The position numbers were made by a program, and so were the translations under genes. 46,361 nucleotides of DNA, from contig JARGFZ010000021.1 in NCBI GenBank assembly GCA_029210965.1, positions 1-46,361 on the forward strand, given 5' to 3'. The stretch comes from a bacterium (GTDB taxonomy: Bacteria; BMS3Abin14). Each line of letters starts with the position of its first letter. Position 1 is the stretch's first letter. The notes beneath the pieces are model-generated. The model was given only the letters and a program-made list of their open reading frames with translations, did no database searches and was not told the DNA's origin. Positions 34,639 to 43,944 of this stretch are shown in pieces.

Positions 34639-37158
34639 TTAATACAACTTCACCCCCGCTTCCCTGTACTCTTCAAATTCGATCACGAAGCTGGTGCCCT
34701 TATCCGAGTTGATCCGCATCTCACCAGACAGCTGCTCCACCAGCATCGTCACCAGCTGCAGGCCGAGGGATTGTGTTTTTCGAATATCAATATCCTCGGG
34801 AATGCCCACACCGTCGTCGTTGACCTCAAGATGGAATTTGCCTTCACCAGCCTGCCTGAAAATGATCGTCACCTCGCCCTCCCGACCGTCCGGGAAAGCG
34901 TGCTTGAAAGCGTTAGTGATAAGTTCGTTGATGATCAAGCCGCACGGTATCCCCGTATCCACCACCATCAGCATATTTTCAGCCTGGATATTGAGCTTTA
35001 CCTTCCCCAGGTCCACTGCATAGGACTTGAAGAGGTTGTTCACAAGGTTGCGAATATAGGTGCCGTAATCCACCTGGGCGAGGTTCCTGGACTGGTAGAG
35101 CTCCTCGTGGATGAGAGCCATGGTAATGACCCTGTTTCGGCTTTCCTTGTAGACCCCTTTAACACTGTCATCTGTGATGTGGTAGCTCTGCAGATCCATC
35201 AAACCGGAGATCACCTGGAGGTTGTTCTTCACCCTGTGATGGATCTCCTGAAGCAGAACCTCCTTTTCCCTCACGGAAGATCTGAGGATATCCTCTGAGT
35301 GCCTGTCCTGGGTGATATCTCTGAAATAGATCACCCTGCCGAGGTACAGGCCATCCTCGTCCAGCATGGGCGCCGCATACTCTTCAAATATCTGCCCGTC
35401 CTTGAGGAGGATCTCGCCCTGATATCGCACATCTTTCTGGTCCATGAGATTCCGTCTTTTTTCCAGGAACCCATCAGGGTCGGCGATCTTGTCCAGGACC
35501 GACTGTACGGCCTGCTCATCGGAACCTGAGTCCAGTACTTTTTGAGGAATGCCCCACATCTCCATATAACGATGATTACAGGAAATAATACTGTCTTTCT
35601 CATCCAGCACCAAGATTCCGCTCATGGAAAGTTCCATCTGGGTCCGGAGGATAGCGTTGGTTCGCCACAACTCGCTCTGGGCCTCTCTGAGGCTGGTCAC
35701 ATCGCGGATCACCGAGATGCGGTGGGGTTCTCCAGCGATATCGACTTTTTTAGCGGAAATGGAACTGATGAAAACGGACCCATCCTTTTTGAAAAACCTT
35801 ACCTCCTGCTTGTCAAGATGCTCCTGATCCCTGAGCTCCTTTAAAAAGGTCTCCCTCGTTTCATCATCGATCCAGATCCCGGCGGTCCTGGTGGTGCGAC
35901 CGATCATCTCTTCCCGGGTAAAACCGGTGATATTCGTAAACCCTTCGTTTATGTCCACAAAGGTCTCGTCCCTCATTCGAATAACCGATATGGCATCCGG
36001 GCTCAGCCTGAATACTGTGCGAAAGTGCTCTTCACTGGACTGGAGGGCTTTATATAAAAGCTCCAGATGATCTGTCATCTCGTTGAAGCTTGCCGCGAGC
36101 ATCCCCACCTCATCCCCGGTGATCACGGGCGCTTTCGCTGAAAGATCCCCCTTTGCAACCAGGGCCGCGGCGTCCCTCACCATGAGAATGGGGCGGACGA
36201 TCTTTCCAGACACGAAATAACTGCCAAGCAGCACAATGGCAGCAATACTCATACCCAGCAAAAACAAACTCCACCCCAGGCGGCGAGCCGGACCAAAGGC
36301 CTCGCTCTGGTGGATCTCCGCCATGAGGAGAAGATCGAGATCCTCCAGCCAGTGATAAACCCCTATGACCCGTATACCCTGGTAGTTCCTGTATAGGCCC
36401 CTGCCGTCAGCTCCCTTGACCCCGGCATCGATCCCCATGGAATGGACACCTCTCGGGTAGTCCTCCCGTCCGAACCTTTTGGACGAAACGGAGTTATTGA
36501 ACTTGTCCACGAGGTAGGCCTCACCGGAACGACCCAGACCTGCCCTTTCCAGGAAGACCTTGTCTATCCTGTCAAGGTCAAGCCGTGCTGCAAAAACACC
36601 GAGCTTCTCGCCATAGAGGGAGACCAGGGGGGTTGAGATGACGATATTCGGGCGGTGGATCACCGGGGATGTAAAAACCTTCTGGACATAGGTGTCCTCG
36701 AGACCCTTTATGAAATACCCGTCGTTGATGCGATAATCCCCCTCATGAGTTTTTTCGGTGGACAGAAATACTCTCCCCCCATCCCGGGTGAGGAGAAATA
36801 CTTCCCGTATATCCTCATTGCCGCCCTTGAACCAGGCGAGGGTTTTAGACATACTGTCGTATGCTTCAGCAACCTCATCTGCACCCCTGATACCCAACAT
36901 GAATGCCCGCAGGGGACGCCTTAAAGATTCCGCTCCCGCAATATTCTCTACATCGCTTTTTAATCCCGAGATCCACCATCTGAGGTTCTCTTCCTTTATG
37001 GAGGCGATGCCCTCCAGTTTATCGTAGATACTTGATTCAAGAGTGGTTCGAGCGAGATAATAGGAACTGTAACCCACCAGAAGGGCCCCCGGGATGGCGA
37101 GCAAAGCGAAGGTGGTTACAAGGCGGGTGGTCAGTTTTTTAAACAGGTATTTCTTCAT
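34639..37158 (-). CDS. Membrane sensor histidine kinase (dCache-HAMP-PAS-PAS-HisKA_2)
   Basis: 839 aa. TM near 13-35, extracytoplasmic dCache-like domain (about 40-295), second TM (about 297-320), HAMP (about 320-375), two PAS domains (about 380-500, 510-625), then the phosphoacceptor LLQEIHHRVKNNLQVISGL of HisKA_2 type near residue 640, and a HATPase with NELITNAFKHAF, NDDGVGIPED and LGLQLVTMLV. No response regulator gene is adjacent. It begins 21 bp after the LivJ-like lipoprotein gene and is probably cotranscribed with it. Confidence 0.93.
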   Translation of the reverse strand: MKKYLFKKLTTRLVTTFALLAIPGALLVGYSSYYLARTTLESSIYDKLEGIASIKEENLRWWISGLKSDVENIAGAESLRRPLRAFMLGIRGADEVAEAYDSMSKTLAWFKGGNEDIREVFLLTRDGGRVFLSTEKTHEGDYRINDGYFIKGLEDTYVQKVFTSPVIHRPNIVISTPLVSLYGEKLGVFAARLDLDRIDKVFLERAGLGRSGEAYLVDKFNNSVSSKRFGREDYPRGVHSMGIDAGVKGADGRGLYRNYQGIRVIGVYHWLEDLDLLLMAEIHQSEAFGPARRLGWSLFLLGMSIAAIVLLGSYFVSGKIVRPILMVRDAAALVAKGDLSAKAPVITGDEVGMLAASFNEMTDHLELLYKALQSSEEHFRTVFRLSPDAISVIRMRDETFVDINEGFTNITGFTREEMIGRTTRTAGIWIDDETRETFLKELRDQEHLDKQEVRFFKKDGSVFISSISAKKVDIAGEPHRISVIRDVTSLREAQSELWRTNAILRTQMELSMSGILVLDEKDSIISCNHRYMEMWGIPQKVLDSGSDEQAVQSVLDKIADPDGFLEKRRNLMDQKDVRYQGEILLKDGQIFEEYAAPMLDEDGLYLGRVIYFRDITQDRHSEDILRSSVREKEVLLQEIHHRVKNNLQVISGLMDLQSYHITDDSVKGVYKESRNRVITMALIHEELYQSRNLAQVDYGTYIRNLVNNLFKSYAVDLGKVKLNIQAENMLMVVDTGIPCGLIINELITNAFKHAFPDGREGEVTIIFRQAGEGKFHLEVNDDGVGIPEDIDIRKTQSLGLQLVTMLVEQLSGEMRINSDKGTSFVIEFEEYREAGVKLY

Positions 37159-37178
37159 GACAGGTACGGTTCCGGCAC

Positions 37179-38345
37179 TTACGGCTGGTACATCTTCACA
37201 AAGGTGATCTTCCCCCGGCTGAGCTGCAGGACCACTGCGCTCTTGGCAGGATCACCGCTCACAGGGTAGTCGATAAGGCCGGAGAGTCCCGGGTAGGGGG
37301 GCAGTTCATAGAGCGCCTTGACCAGATCGGCCGGTTCGGTTGATCCGGCCGCGGCGGCCGCCTGGAAAAGGATCTGAAAGGCGTCGTAGGTCAAAGCGGC
37401 GGTGTTATTTGGAGCTTCCCCGAAAAGGGTTTTGTATTCCTTGACGAATTTCCGGTTGGCCTCACTGTCCACCGTTTCCGACCAGTGGGACACCTTGTAG
37501 GCGTTATCGAATCCCGGTATCGAGGCAAGCTGAAGTTCATCCCAGGCATCGGTGCCCAGCAGAATCACGTTTAAACCTTGATCTCGAATCTGAGGGCCCT
37601 GAATAAGCACGTCGTTATTGTGATTGGGCAGCAGAATGAGTTCCGGGTCGGCTTCCCTGATGGCAGCAAGTTGGCTTGAAAACTCCTCCTGGCCGGAAAG
37701 GTAGGTCTGGGACGCGACAACGGTGCCGCCAAAGAGGGTAAACCTGGAGCTGAACCGTTCAGCGATGCCGCGATTGTAGGGCCTGGATATATCGTAAAGG
37801 ATCGCCGCCCGGCGGACAGCCAGGTTTCTATAAGCAAAGGTGGCAAGAACCTCGCCCTGAAAATCGTCCAGAAATCCTATCCTGAACACATGATCTTTCC
37901 CGGCCGTGGTCCCGGGGTTAGTGGACATGGGAGAGATCATGAGGATCCCCGAACTCTGGGCAATTTCCGCCACCGGTATGGCATCTCCACTGTGCTGCGG
38001 GCCGATGAGGACATGGACACCCTTCTGATTTATGAGATGTTCAGCCGCGTTTACAGCCTCTTCAGGGTTATTGTCGATCCCAACTGTGGATATCCGCAAG
38101 GCAACTCTCTTCCCGCCTACTATTATCCCCCCTGCCTCCTCCACCTCCTTCTCGATCATGTTGACGATGTTAAAAGTCGCTTCACCGCAGCAGGTCTGGG
38201 CCTTGTCCCTGTTATAGACAAAGACGCCTACTTTCAGTTCCGCCGGTGGGGAGGGAGGTTTATTGCAAGAGATCAAAAAGGATAGTGCGAGGGTCAGATA
38301 AAGGATCAGCAGTTTGGCCCGGACCACATTTGAATTTGAACGCAC
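37179..38345 (-). CDS. LivJ-like periplasmic binding lipoprotein
   Basis: 388 aa, GTG start. Signal peptide with FLISC lipobox, then a type I periplasmic binding fold (ELKVGVFVYN, VLIGPQHSGDAIPVAEIAQ, LDDFQGEVLATFAYRNLAVRRAAILYD, NNTAALTYDAFQILF). Such proteins usually serve branched-chain amino acid or urea ABC importers, but no permease or ATPase follows; instead a sensor kinase does. A ligand-sensing role is plausible. Confidence 0.88.
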   Translation of the reverse strand: MRSNSNVVRAKLLILYLTLALSFLISCNKPPSPPAELKVGVFVYNRDKAQTCCGEATFNIVNMIEKEVEEAGGIIVGGKRVALRISTVGIDNNPEEAVNAAEHLINQKGVHVLIGPQHSGDAIPVAEIAQSSGILMISPMSTNPGTTAGKDHVFRIGFLDDFQGEVLATFAYRNLAVRRAAILYDISRPYNRGIAERFSSRFTLFGGTVVASQTYLSGQEEFSSQLAAIREADPELILLPNHNNDVLIQGPQIRDQGLNVILLGTDAWDELQLASIPGFDNAYKVSHWSETVDSEANRKFVKEYKTLFGEAPNNTAALTYDAFQILFQAAAAAGSTEPADLVKALYELPPYPGLSGLIDYPVSGDPAKSAVVLQLSRGKITFVKMYQP

Positions 38346-38544
38346 CTCAGGTATGATGCCGCCCCTCCTGGCTGATCATTGAACATCCCCCTAAACAATA
38401 ACCTGTTACATCACGCGCAACCACTTTAATCCCAAAGGATTTCCTCGTCAACCCGGGAGTCTGTTCCGGGATTTTGTCATGACTCTCTGACAGAATCCCA
38501 GCTGCGGGTTGAGCCTTTCCCATACAGAGCGCAATGCAAAAAAC
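38346..38544. other. Gap without recognisable features
   Basis: About 200 bp between the dtxR 3' end and the LivJ-like gene. A weak CCCGGG...CCCGG-type hairpin at about 38452-38470 is the only structure seen. Confidence 0.4.
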
Positions 38545-39243
38545 TCAAGCCCCCTGGCCTTCTTCAGAAACAACTCTCTTGACGTAAATCGCTGCCGCCA
38601 TCCCTTCATCGACGGCATACCGGCTCTGACCCACAGTGAACACAAATGATGGATAGCGGCGCTGAAGGGTCACCGACTCACCGGGTAAAATGCCCAGGGC
38701 CATGAGTTTTTTCAACCTCTCGGAATCACCTGTATGTACATAAGCGATAGCTCCACTCTCTCCCTGGCGCAGGTTGCTCATGGGAACGACCATCTGATCC
38801 ACCCGGGTCTCGGCGCGATGGCAGCAGTCTCCGATGGGAATAGCCCTATCGTGGGGGCAGCTTCTGGGATGGCCCAGGAGCTCGCAGATCTTTTCCTCCA
38901 GCTCCGGCCTGATGAGCATGTGCTCAAAGCGGCAGGCAACATCCTCGATCTCATCTTTTTTTATCTCAAAGATGTCCAGAAACATCCGCTCGCTGAGACG
39001 GTGCCGCCTTATGGTCCTTCTGGCCTCCTCGAAGCCTGCATCGGTCAACTGGATCCGGTCTCCATCGACCTTGACAAGGCCCTTGTCCTTAAGGATCGTG
39101 ATGGGTTCTTGTAGAACCGGCACCGAGCCCACAACGATCTCATCCAGGGGAACCGACTCCTTGCCGCCTTCCTCGAGCTTGACCCACAGGACTTCCAGTA
39201 TCTCGTCTAAAAATTCTTCGGCAAAATTACTAAGTTCCACCAT
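38545..39243 (-). CDS. DtxR/MntR-family regulator with C-terminal FeoA domain
   Basis: 232 aa. Winged helix with PITILKDKGLVKVDGDRIQLTDAG, dimer/metal region RHRLSERMFLDIF and CRFEHMLIRPELEEKICELLGHP, then a FeoA/SH3 domain (MSNLRQGESGAIAYVHTGDSERLKKLMALGILPGESV...). Metal-responsive repressor. Third gene of the arsR-feoB-dtxR order; no separate feoA is present. AGGAGA precedes the ATG. Confidence 0.9.
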   Translation of the reverse strand: MVELSNFAEEFLDEILEVLWVKLEEGGKESVPLDEIVVGSVPVLQEPITILKDKGLVKVDGDRIQLTDAGFEEARRTIRRHRLSERMFLDIFEIKKDEIEDVACRFEHMLIRPELEEKICELLGHPRSCPHDRAIPIGDCCHRAETRVDQMVVPMSNLRQGESGAIAYVHTGDSERLKKLMALGILPGESVTLQRRYPSFVFTVGQSRYAVDEGMAAAIYVKRVVSEEGQGA

Positions 39244-39264
39244 GGTATGTTCTCCTGTAAAGTG

Positions 39265-39372
39265 ATCTCAGACCTCAGATCTCAGATCTCAGATCTCAGA
39301 TCTCAGAAACAATTCTATCACTGGTGAGACCAGAATTGCAGTAGTTTGAGATTTGAGATGTGAGATTTGAGA
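39265..39372. repeat. Inverted heptamer arrays between feoB and dtxR
   Basis: Six ATCTCAG-type units at 39265-39306 and four TTTGAGA-type at 39345-39372, roughly complementary, around a 38-bp centre that holds AATTCT/AGAATT. A long hairpin in mRNA between the two cistrons is likely. Confidence 0.9.
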
Positions 39373-39400
39373 TCCCCATAATCATCAATTCTCAGTTTCT

Positions 39401-41473
39401 TTATAGTCTTATCCCCAACGCATTCAAAGCCCAGTTCACAGCCCCTCCCACCACGAAAGCGAAAGGAAACACGAACACTGCCACCGTGGTCGCCATCTTC
39501 CAGCCCCGCTCCTTGAGCATGACCAGGAACTGGGCGATGCAGGGCAGGAACAGGGTCAGGGTAATGGTGGCCACAGCCAGCTGATTGCCGGAAAGAGCGC
39601 CTGTCTGGTGAACATCGTAAAGGCCGGCTACCCCGTAATCCCTTCTGAAAAAACCGTAGAGGAAAGCCTGGGCCGCCTCATCCGGGAGCCCGATCCAGTT
39701 AGTGGGAAATTTCAACAGCCACAAGGCCTTCTCAAAGAGACCGGTGATGTTGCCAACCCATATGAGGACGGAGGCCAGGAGGAAGAGAGGCAGGATCTCC
39801 ATGAAATACCATCTCATCCTGCTTGAGGTCTTTATCCAGACGTTGGAAAACCTGGGCATCCTGAGGGGAGGCAACTCCATGAAAAAGTCGGGTGTCTCCC
39901 CGGGCAGAATCTTGGCCGTCAGGTAACCGATGAGGAGAAATACCACACCGACAGTCCCGATCCAGGTAACGATCACCCCCGGTGAATCAGCGGCGAGACC
40001 GAATATCACGCCCAGCTGCGCTGAACAGGGGATCGCCAGTGCCAGAAGGACGGTAGCAATAACTCGCTCCCTGACCGATTCCAGGGTTCTCGTGACCATG
40101 GTTGCCATAGTCCCGCAGCCGAAACCGAGAGTCATGGGTATGACGGCGCGCCCGGAAAGTCCGATCTTTTTAAACAGCCTGTCTATGAGCAGGGAAAGTC
40201 TCGGAAGGTATCCACTGTCCTCCACCATGGAAAAGATGAGGAAAAAGGCACCTACAATGGGCATTACGAGGGCAACGGCGTAGCGTACTCCCAGGGTGAG
40301 GACTCCGTAGTCCATGGCTATCAGATCCTGGAGAGGTTTCCACGGGATCAGCCTTTCGGTCCACCCGTTGACAAAGGGAACAAAAAACTTCTCGAAGAGG
40401 TGCCCCTCCAGAAAATCCACAACGGTTCCGGCTCCAAAACCTCCCACGAAACGGTAAAACCCGAAATAAAGGACCAATAGCAAGATAGGGATTCCGGTCC
40501 ATGGAGAGATCAGCAGCCGGTCCAGCCGGGCACTCGCTTGCCCGCCGGAAACCTCACCTTTTGTTATAACCCCTTCAAGGATCTGATCGGACCTGCGCTG
40601 GCGACTCATGGTCAGGAAGTAGCCGACAGGGTGCTCCAACTGTTTTTTCAGGAGGTTCAGTACCGAAAAGACTTGTTGTGCCCTGTCCGAACCATGGGTG
40701 GACAGGAGCCGCAGTACGTCTTTGTCTTCCTGCAGCGCGAGAAGGGCCGTGGCCCTGTGGGAAAAGGTGGTGTCGGGCATGACACTGGAGATCTCCCTTG
40801 CGGCCATTTCAATGGCAAGACCGTAATCGATATTGATCCCATCTGATCTTGCCGAATAAGCAGCGATAACCTCTTTGAGAGATCTTATTCCCTTACCTGA
40901 GATCCCGACAGTCGCCACTACCGGGATGCCCAGCTTCTCCTGGAGCTTTTCGACATTGATCTCCACACCCACCTGCTGTGCCTCGTCCATAATATTCAGC
41001 ACGAGGATGACAGGCAGACCCGCTTCGATAAGCTGCAAGGTAAAGGGAAGCATCCTGTTAAGGTTCTTGGCGTCAACCACGTGAAGGATCACATCCTGGG
41101 GATCCTCCATGAGCATGCGCCTGGTCACCCTTTCCTCTTCGGTGATGGGAAAAACGGTGTACATGCCCGGCGTGTCGACGACTGCGCATTCCTGCCCTGC
41201 GAATCGCATCCGACCGTTGGAAAGGGCCACGGTAGTACCCGGATAGTTGGACACGATGACATAGCTGCCGGTCAACCTGTTAAACAGGGCGCTCTTTCCG
41301 ACGTTGGGGCTTCCCACCATGAGCACGCGGCGACCGGGCTCTTCGACCTGTCCGGATCTGCGGCCTCCGCCTCTGCGGCGATGGCGCCTGGAAAATAATC
41401 CGCGCTTGGTCTCAGGTTCATCATCATGATGATGGCGGCAACGGCCGCAGTGTATTTTACAGTCGTGCATCAT
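39401..41473 (-). CDS. feoB: FeoB ferrous iron transporter
   Basis: 690 aa. G-protein domain: G1 GSPNVGKSALFNRLTG, G2 around YPGTTVALS, G3 DTPGMY, G4 NIMD. Membrane domain with two gate halves, FGCGTMATMVTRTLES and PCIAQFLVMLKERG. An N-terminal extension has HCGRCRHHHDDE, a His/Cys metal-binding candidate, and a basic stretch. Starts with ATGA overlap on the arsR stop. Confidence 0.95.
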   Translation of the reverse strand: MMHDCKIHCGRCRHHHDDEPETKRGLFSRRHRRRGGGRRSGQVEEPGRRVLMVGSPNVGKSALFNRLTGSYVIVSNYPGTTVALSNGRMRFAGQECAVVDTPGMYTVFPITEEERVTRRMLMEDPQDVILHVVDAKNLNRMLPFTLQLIEAGLPVILVLNIMDEAQQVGVEINVEKLQEKLGIPVVATVGISGKGIRSLKEVIAAYSARSDGINIDYGLAIEMAAREISSVMPDTTFSHRATALLALQEDKDVLRLLSTHGSDRAQQVFSVLNLLKKQLEHPVGYFLTMSRQRRSDQILEGVITKGEVSGGQASARLDRLLISPWTGIPILLLVLYFGFYRFVGGFGAGTVVDFLEGHLFEKFFVPFVNGWTERLIPWKPLQDLIAMDYGVLTLGVRYAVALVMPIVGAFFLIFSMVEDSGYLPRLSLLIDRLFKKIGLSGRAVIPMTLGFGCGTMATMVTRTLESVRERVIATVLLALAIPCSAQLGVIFGLAADSPGVIVTWIGTVGVVFLLIGYLTAKILPGETPDFFMELPPLRMPRFSNVWIKTSSRMRWYFMEILPLFLLASVLIWVGNITGLFEKALWLLKFPTNWIGLPDEAAQAFLYGFFRRDYGVAGLYDVHQTGALSGNQLAVATITLTLFLPCIAQFLVMLKERGWKMATTVAVFVFPFAFVVGGAVNWALNALGIRL

Positions 41474-41817
41474 AAGCCCTCTACGTGCTCGAGACCTTCC
41501 CTGAAGATGGTGGCCACATGCGCGTCGCTAATGGAATATAAAGCATTTTTGCCGTCCTTCCTGAACTTCACAAGACGGCTGTTTCGAAGTATGCGGAGTT
41601 GGTGGGAAACTGCAGAGTCAGTGAGATCAAGACCCTCAGCCAGATCCCTGACACAGGATTCGGAGCCTACCAGAGCCATGAGGATCCGAACCCTTGTCCG
41701 GTCACCCAGAACACGAAAGGTCTCGGCCAGGTCATAAAGAGCCTCTTCGAAGTCTTTTCGTTTCCGCATCGCCTCAAAAGGGTCTTTCCCTATTTCCGGG
41801 CTCATCACTTCCTCCAT
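41470..41817 (-). CDS. ArsR-family winged-helix regulator
   Basis: 115 aa. LAETFRVLGDRTRVRILMALVGSE and the recognition helix LDLTDSAVSHQLRILRNSRLVKFRKDGKNALYSI. No classical CxC metal motif in the helix; His-containing end DAHVATIFREGLEH recalls the alpha-5 Asp/His site of SmtB/CzrA types. Sits first in the feo operon and so likely controls it. Confidence 0.9.
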   Translation of the reverse strand: MEEVMSPEIGKDPFEAMRKRKDFEEALYDLAETFRVLGDRTRVRILMALVGSESCVRDLAEGLDLTDSAVSHQLRILRNSRLVKFRKDGKNALYSISDAHVATIFREGLEHVEGL

Positions 41818-41843
41818 AACAGGCTTTCAATCCTCACCTAAAC

Positions 41844-41870
41844 ATGAACGATTGTTCATATGAACGATTG
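41844..41870. promoter_or_regulatory. Candidate ArsR operator
   Basis: ATGAACGATTG occurs twice (41844-41854 and 41860-41870), with palindromic GTTCATATGAAC between at 41854-41865. It lies about 27 bp upstream of the arsR start and could serve as an autoregulatory site. Confidence 0.55.
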
Positions 41871-42055
41871 AACAAGTAACAAATTAAACCAACTCAGTCA
41901 AACAAAGAATTTCCCTTGAGAGCTGAGATTTAAGGTATAAGATTCTATTTTGATTTACCCCGGGAAAGGCAGCCAGTTCCCTCAAAGTTCCCAGGTATGG
42001 CAAGCATGGTCACAGGCTGACCTGAATATCAATGCCGTGGAGGTTATGACCGCTG

Positions 42056-43255
42056 ATGACGCCTCGTTACCAGTTCAATCGCCTGGAGTTCGCAGGCTCC
42101 CTGGGCGACCTGGGCACGCTCCTCCCCATCGCCATCGCCATGATCGTGGTCAACGGCCTGGACGCCACTGGCCTCTTGTTGTCCATAGGCCTTTTTTACC
42201 TTGTTGCCGGGATCTATTACAGAGTGACCGTCCCGGTGCAACCCATGAAGGTGATCGGAGCTTATGCCATCGCCTCCGGTCTCACCGCCTCTCAGATCAC
42301 GAGCTCCGGTTTGCTCATAGGGGCCTTCCTTCTCATCGTCGGGGTCACAGGGGCTATAACCTTCATCGGCAAATTCACCCCCAAAGCGGTGGTCAGGGGC
42401 GTCCAATTCACCACCGGAGTCCTGCTCATGGCTGAAGGGGTGCGTTTCATGATCGGCACCTCCAGATTTCAGGTGCTGAGCCTCACTGCCGAACCGTACC
42501 TGGGTGTGCAGGCACTGGGGCCAGTACCCATCGGGATACCTATCGGGATCCTGGCTGGCGCAGCCACTTTGCTCCTGATTAAAAACAAACGCTTCCCGGC
42601 AGGTCTTGTTTTGGTATTCTGTGGCCTGATCCTTGGGCTCATCCTTGGCACCCACCAGGGATTCGACAACCTGCGGCTGGGCATCAATCTGCCCCGCCTC
42701 CTGCCCTTCGGCTGGCCAAACAGAGCCGACCTCACATTGGCCATGCTGATCCTGGTGCTGCCCCAGGTTCCCATGACCCTGGGTAACGCGGTCATCGCCA
42801 ACGCAGACCTGTCAAAGGATTACTTCGGTGAGGATTCATCCCGAGTCACCTACAGGTCCCTGTGTATCAGCATGGCTCTTGCCAACTTTCTGAGTTTCCT
42901 GATCGGTGGGATGCCCCTTTGCCACGGAGCTGGCGGCCTGGCGGCTCACTACCGCTTCGGGGCTCGTACCGCCGGCTCCAACCTGATGATCGGATCCGTT
43001 TTCCTGGCATTGGCCATTTTTTTGGGCAGTCATACGGTTACACTGATGTTCCTGATGCCCATGGCCATGCTCGGCGTATTATTGATCTTCGCTGGCGGTG
43101 AGTTGGCCCTGACCATCCTGGACCTGAGGCAACGCAGGGACCTGTTCGTTTGCCTTCTGATGCTGGGTATAACTCTGGCTTCTAACCTGGCGGTGGGATT
43201 TGCGGCAGGTTTCGCAGTGGCATACGGCTTTCAATCAAGGAGGCTCTCCATATAG
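42056..43255 (+). CDS. MOT1-type molybdate permease
   Basis: 399 aa membrane protein with about 10-12 helices. Start MTPRYQFNRLEFAGSLGDLGTLLPIAIAM and repeated motif VPVQPMKVIGAYAIA and PLCHGAGGLAAHYRFGART are signatures of the SulP-related molybdate transporters (MFS_MOT1). Start chosen at ATG 42056 with GGAGG 12 bp upstream. The 240-bp gap before it, 41818-42055, shows only the ArsR site and possible leader secondary structure. Confidence 0.88.
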   Translation: MTPRYQFNRLEFAGSLGDLGTLLPIAIAMIVVNGLDATGLLLSIGLFYLVAGIYYRVTVPVQPMKVIGAYAIASGLTASQITSSGLLIGAFLLIVGVTGAITFIGKFTPKAVVRGVQFTTGVLLMAEGVRFMIGTSRFQVLSLTAEPYLGVQALGPVPIGIPIGILAGAATLLLIKNKRFPAGLVLVFCGLILGLILGTHQGFDNLRLGINLPRLLPFGWPNRADLTLAMLILVLPQVPMTLGNAVIANADLSKDYFGEDSSRVTYRSLCISMALANFLSFLIGGMPLCHGAGGLAAHYRFGARTAGSNLMIGSVFLALAIFLGSHTVTLMFLMPMAMLGVLLIFAGGELALTILDLRQRRDLFVCLLMLGITLASNLAVGFAAGFAVAYGFQSRRLSI

Positions 43256-43272
43256 CTGCACCCCTGCCTCAA

Positions 43273-43307
43273 ACCCCTTGCGGGGTCATGGAGACAACGT
43301 TTTTTTG
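43273..43307 (+). terminator. Weak terminator after the permease gene
   Basis: Small hairpin ACCCC-TTGC-GGGGT (43273-43286), with a T-run of eight from 43300; the distance between stem and T-run makes it uncertain. Confidence 0.35.
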
Positions 43308-43379
43308 CCATCGATGACCCGGAGGCGGCCCGCTGGTAGACCGCATATACCGCAGAGGAAACTGAATTTTGGAAAGCAC

Positions 43380-43934
43380 GGTTACTATAGATGCGATGTT
43401 TCATGCCCTTGCCGTCATTCCGGAAATCGCGGCCAATGCGTGATTGTCCGGAGTGACGGGCAAGTGCGACCCGTCTTCGTTCTTCGAACTACGCCGCGGC
43501 AGGCTTAGAGTAAACGAACATGGTTCGTCAATCCGGACAGATTAAAACGATGGTCTGGGATCCAATTGCATTAGTCATCGCGAACCCTACTATAGGCAAC
43601 TTCCTAATTCTTCCTCCCCTTGCTAATAGTCCCATTTCCTTACTCTCCCTCTCCCCTGGAGGGAGAGGGCCGACCAAAACCAATCTCGGATTTCGGGTTA
43701 AGTCTCCATCCTGCAAAGCCGCCAGTCTTGCACATTCCACATATTTTAAAGTAGTATAGTCACACACTTTTTGAGCATTCTCCTGAGTGTATTTTTGGGG
43801 TCGCCGCCTGTAATTTAACCTTGTTTAAGATACAAGCTGCGGCCCCGGATTCCTGAAAGTGTGAAAGGCGAGACCTGACCAGGGGTTTCCTGGACCATGA
43901 CCAGGATTTTAATCCCTCCTTCCCTATTCCTCCT
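43380..43934. repeat. Gene-free region with dispersed repeat fragments
   Basis: About 690 bp between genes. A block at about 43390-43460 (ATGTTTCATGCCCTTGCCGT) recurs inverted at about 46170-46230; CGCGAACCCTACTATAG at 43579 recurs near 30963; 43675-43699 equals 54-78; CCCTCCT/TCCTCCT heptamers lie at 43914-43934. No gene was seen. Confidence 0.65.
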
Positions 43935-43944
43935 TCAGGTTTAC

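Noticed and set aside
41881-42055. Molybdenum-cofactor riboswitch before the MOT1 permease
   Set aside because: Some short complementary stretches exist but I could not find the conserved core; not supported.
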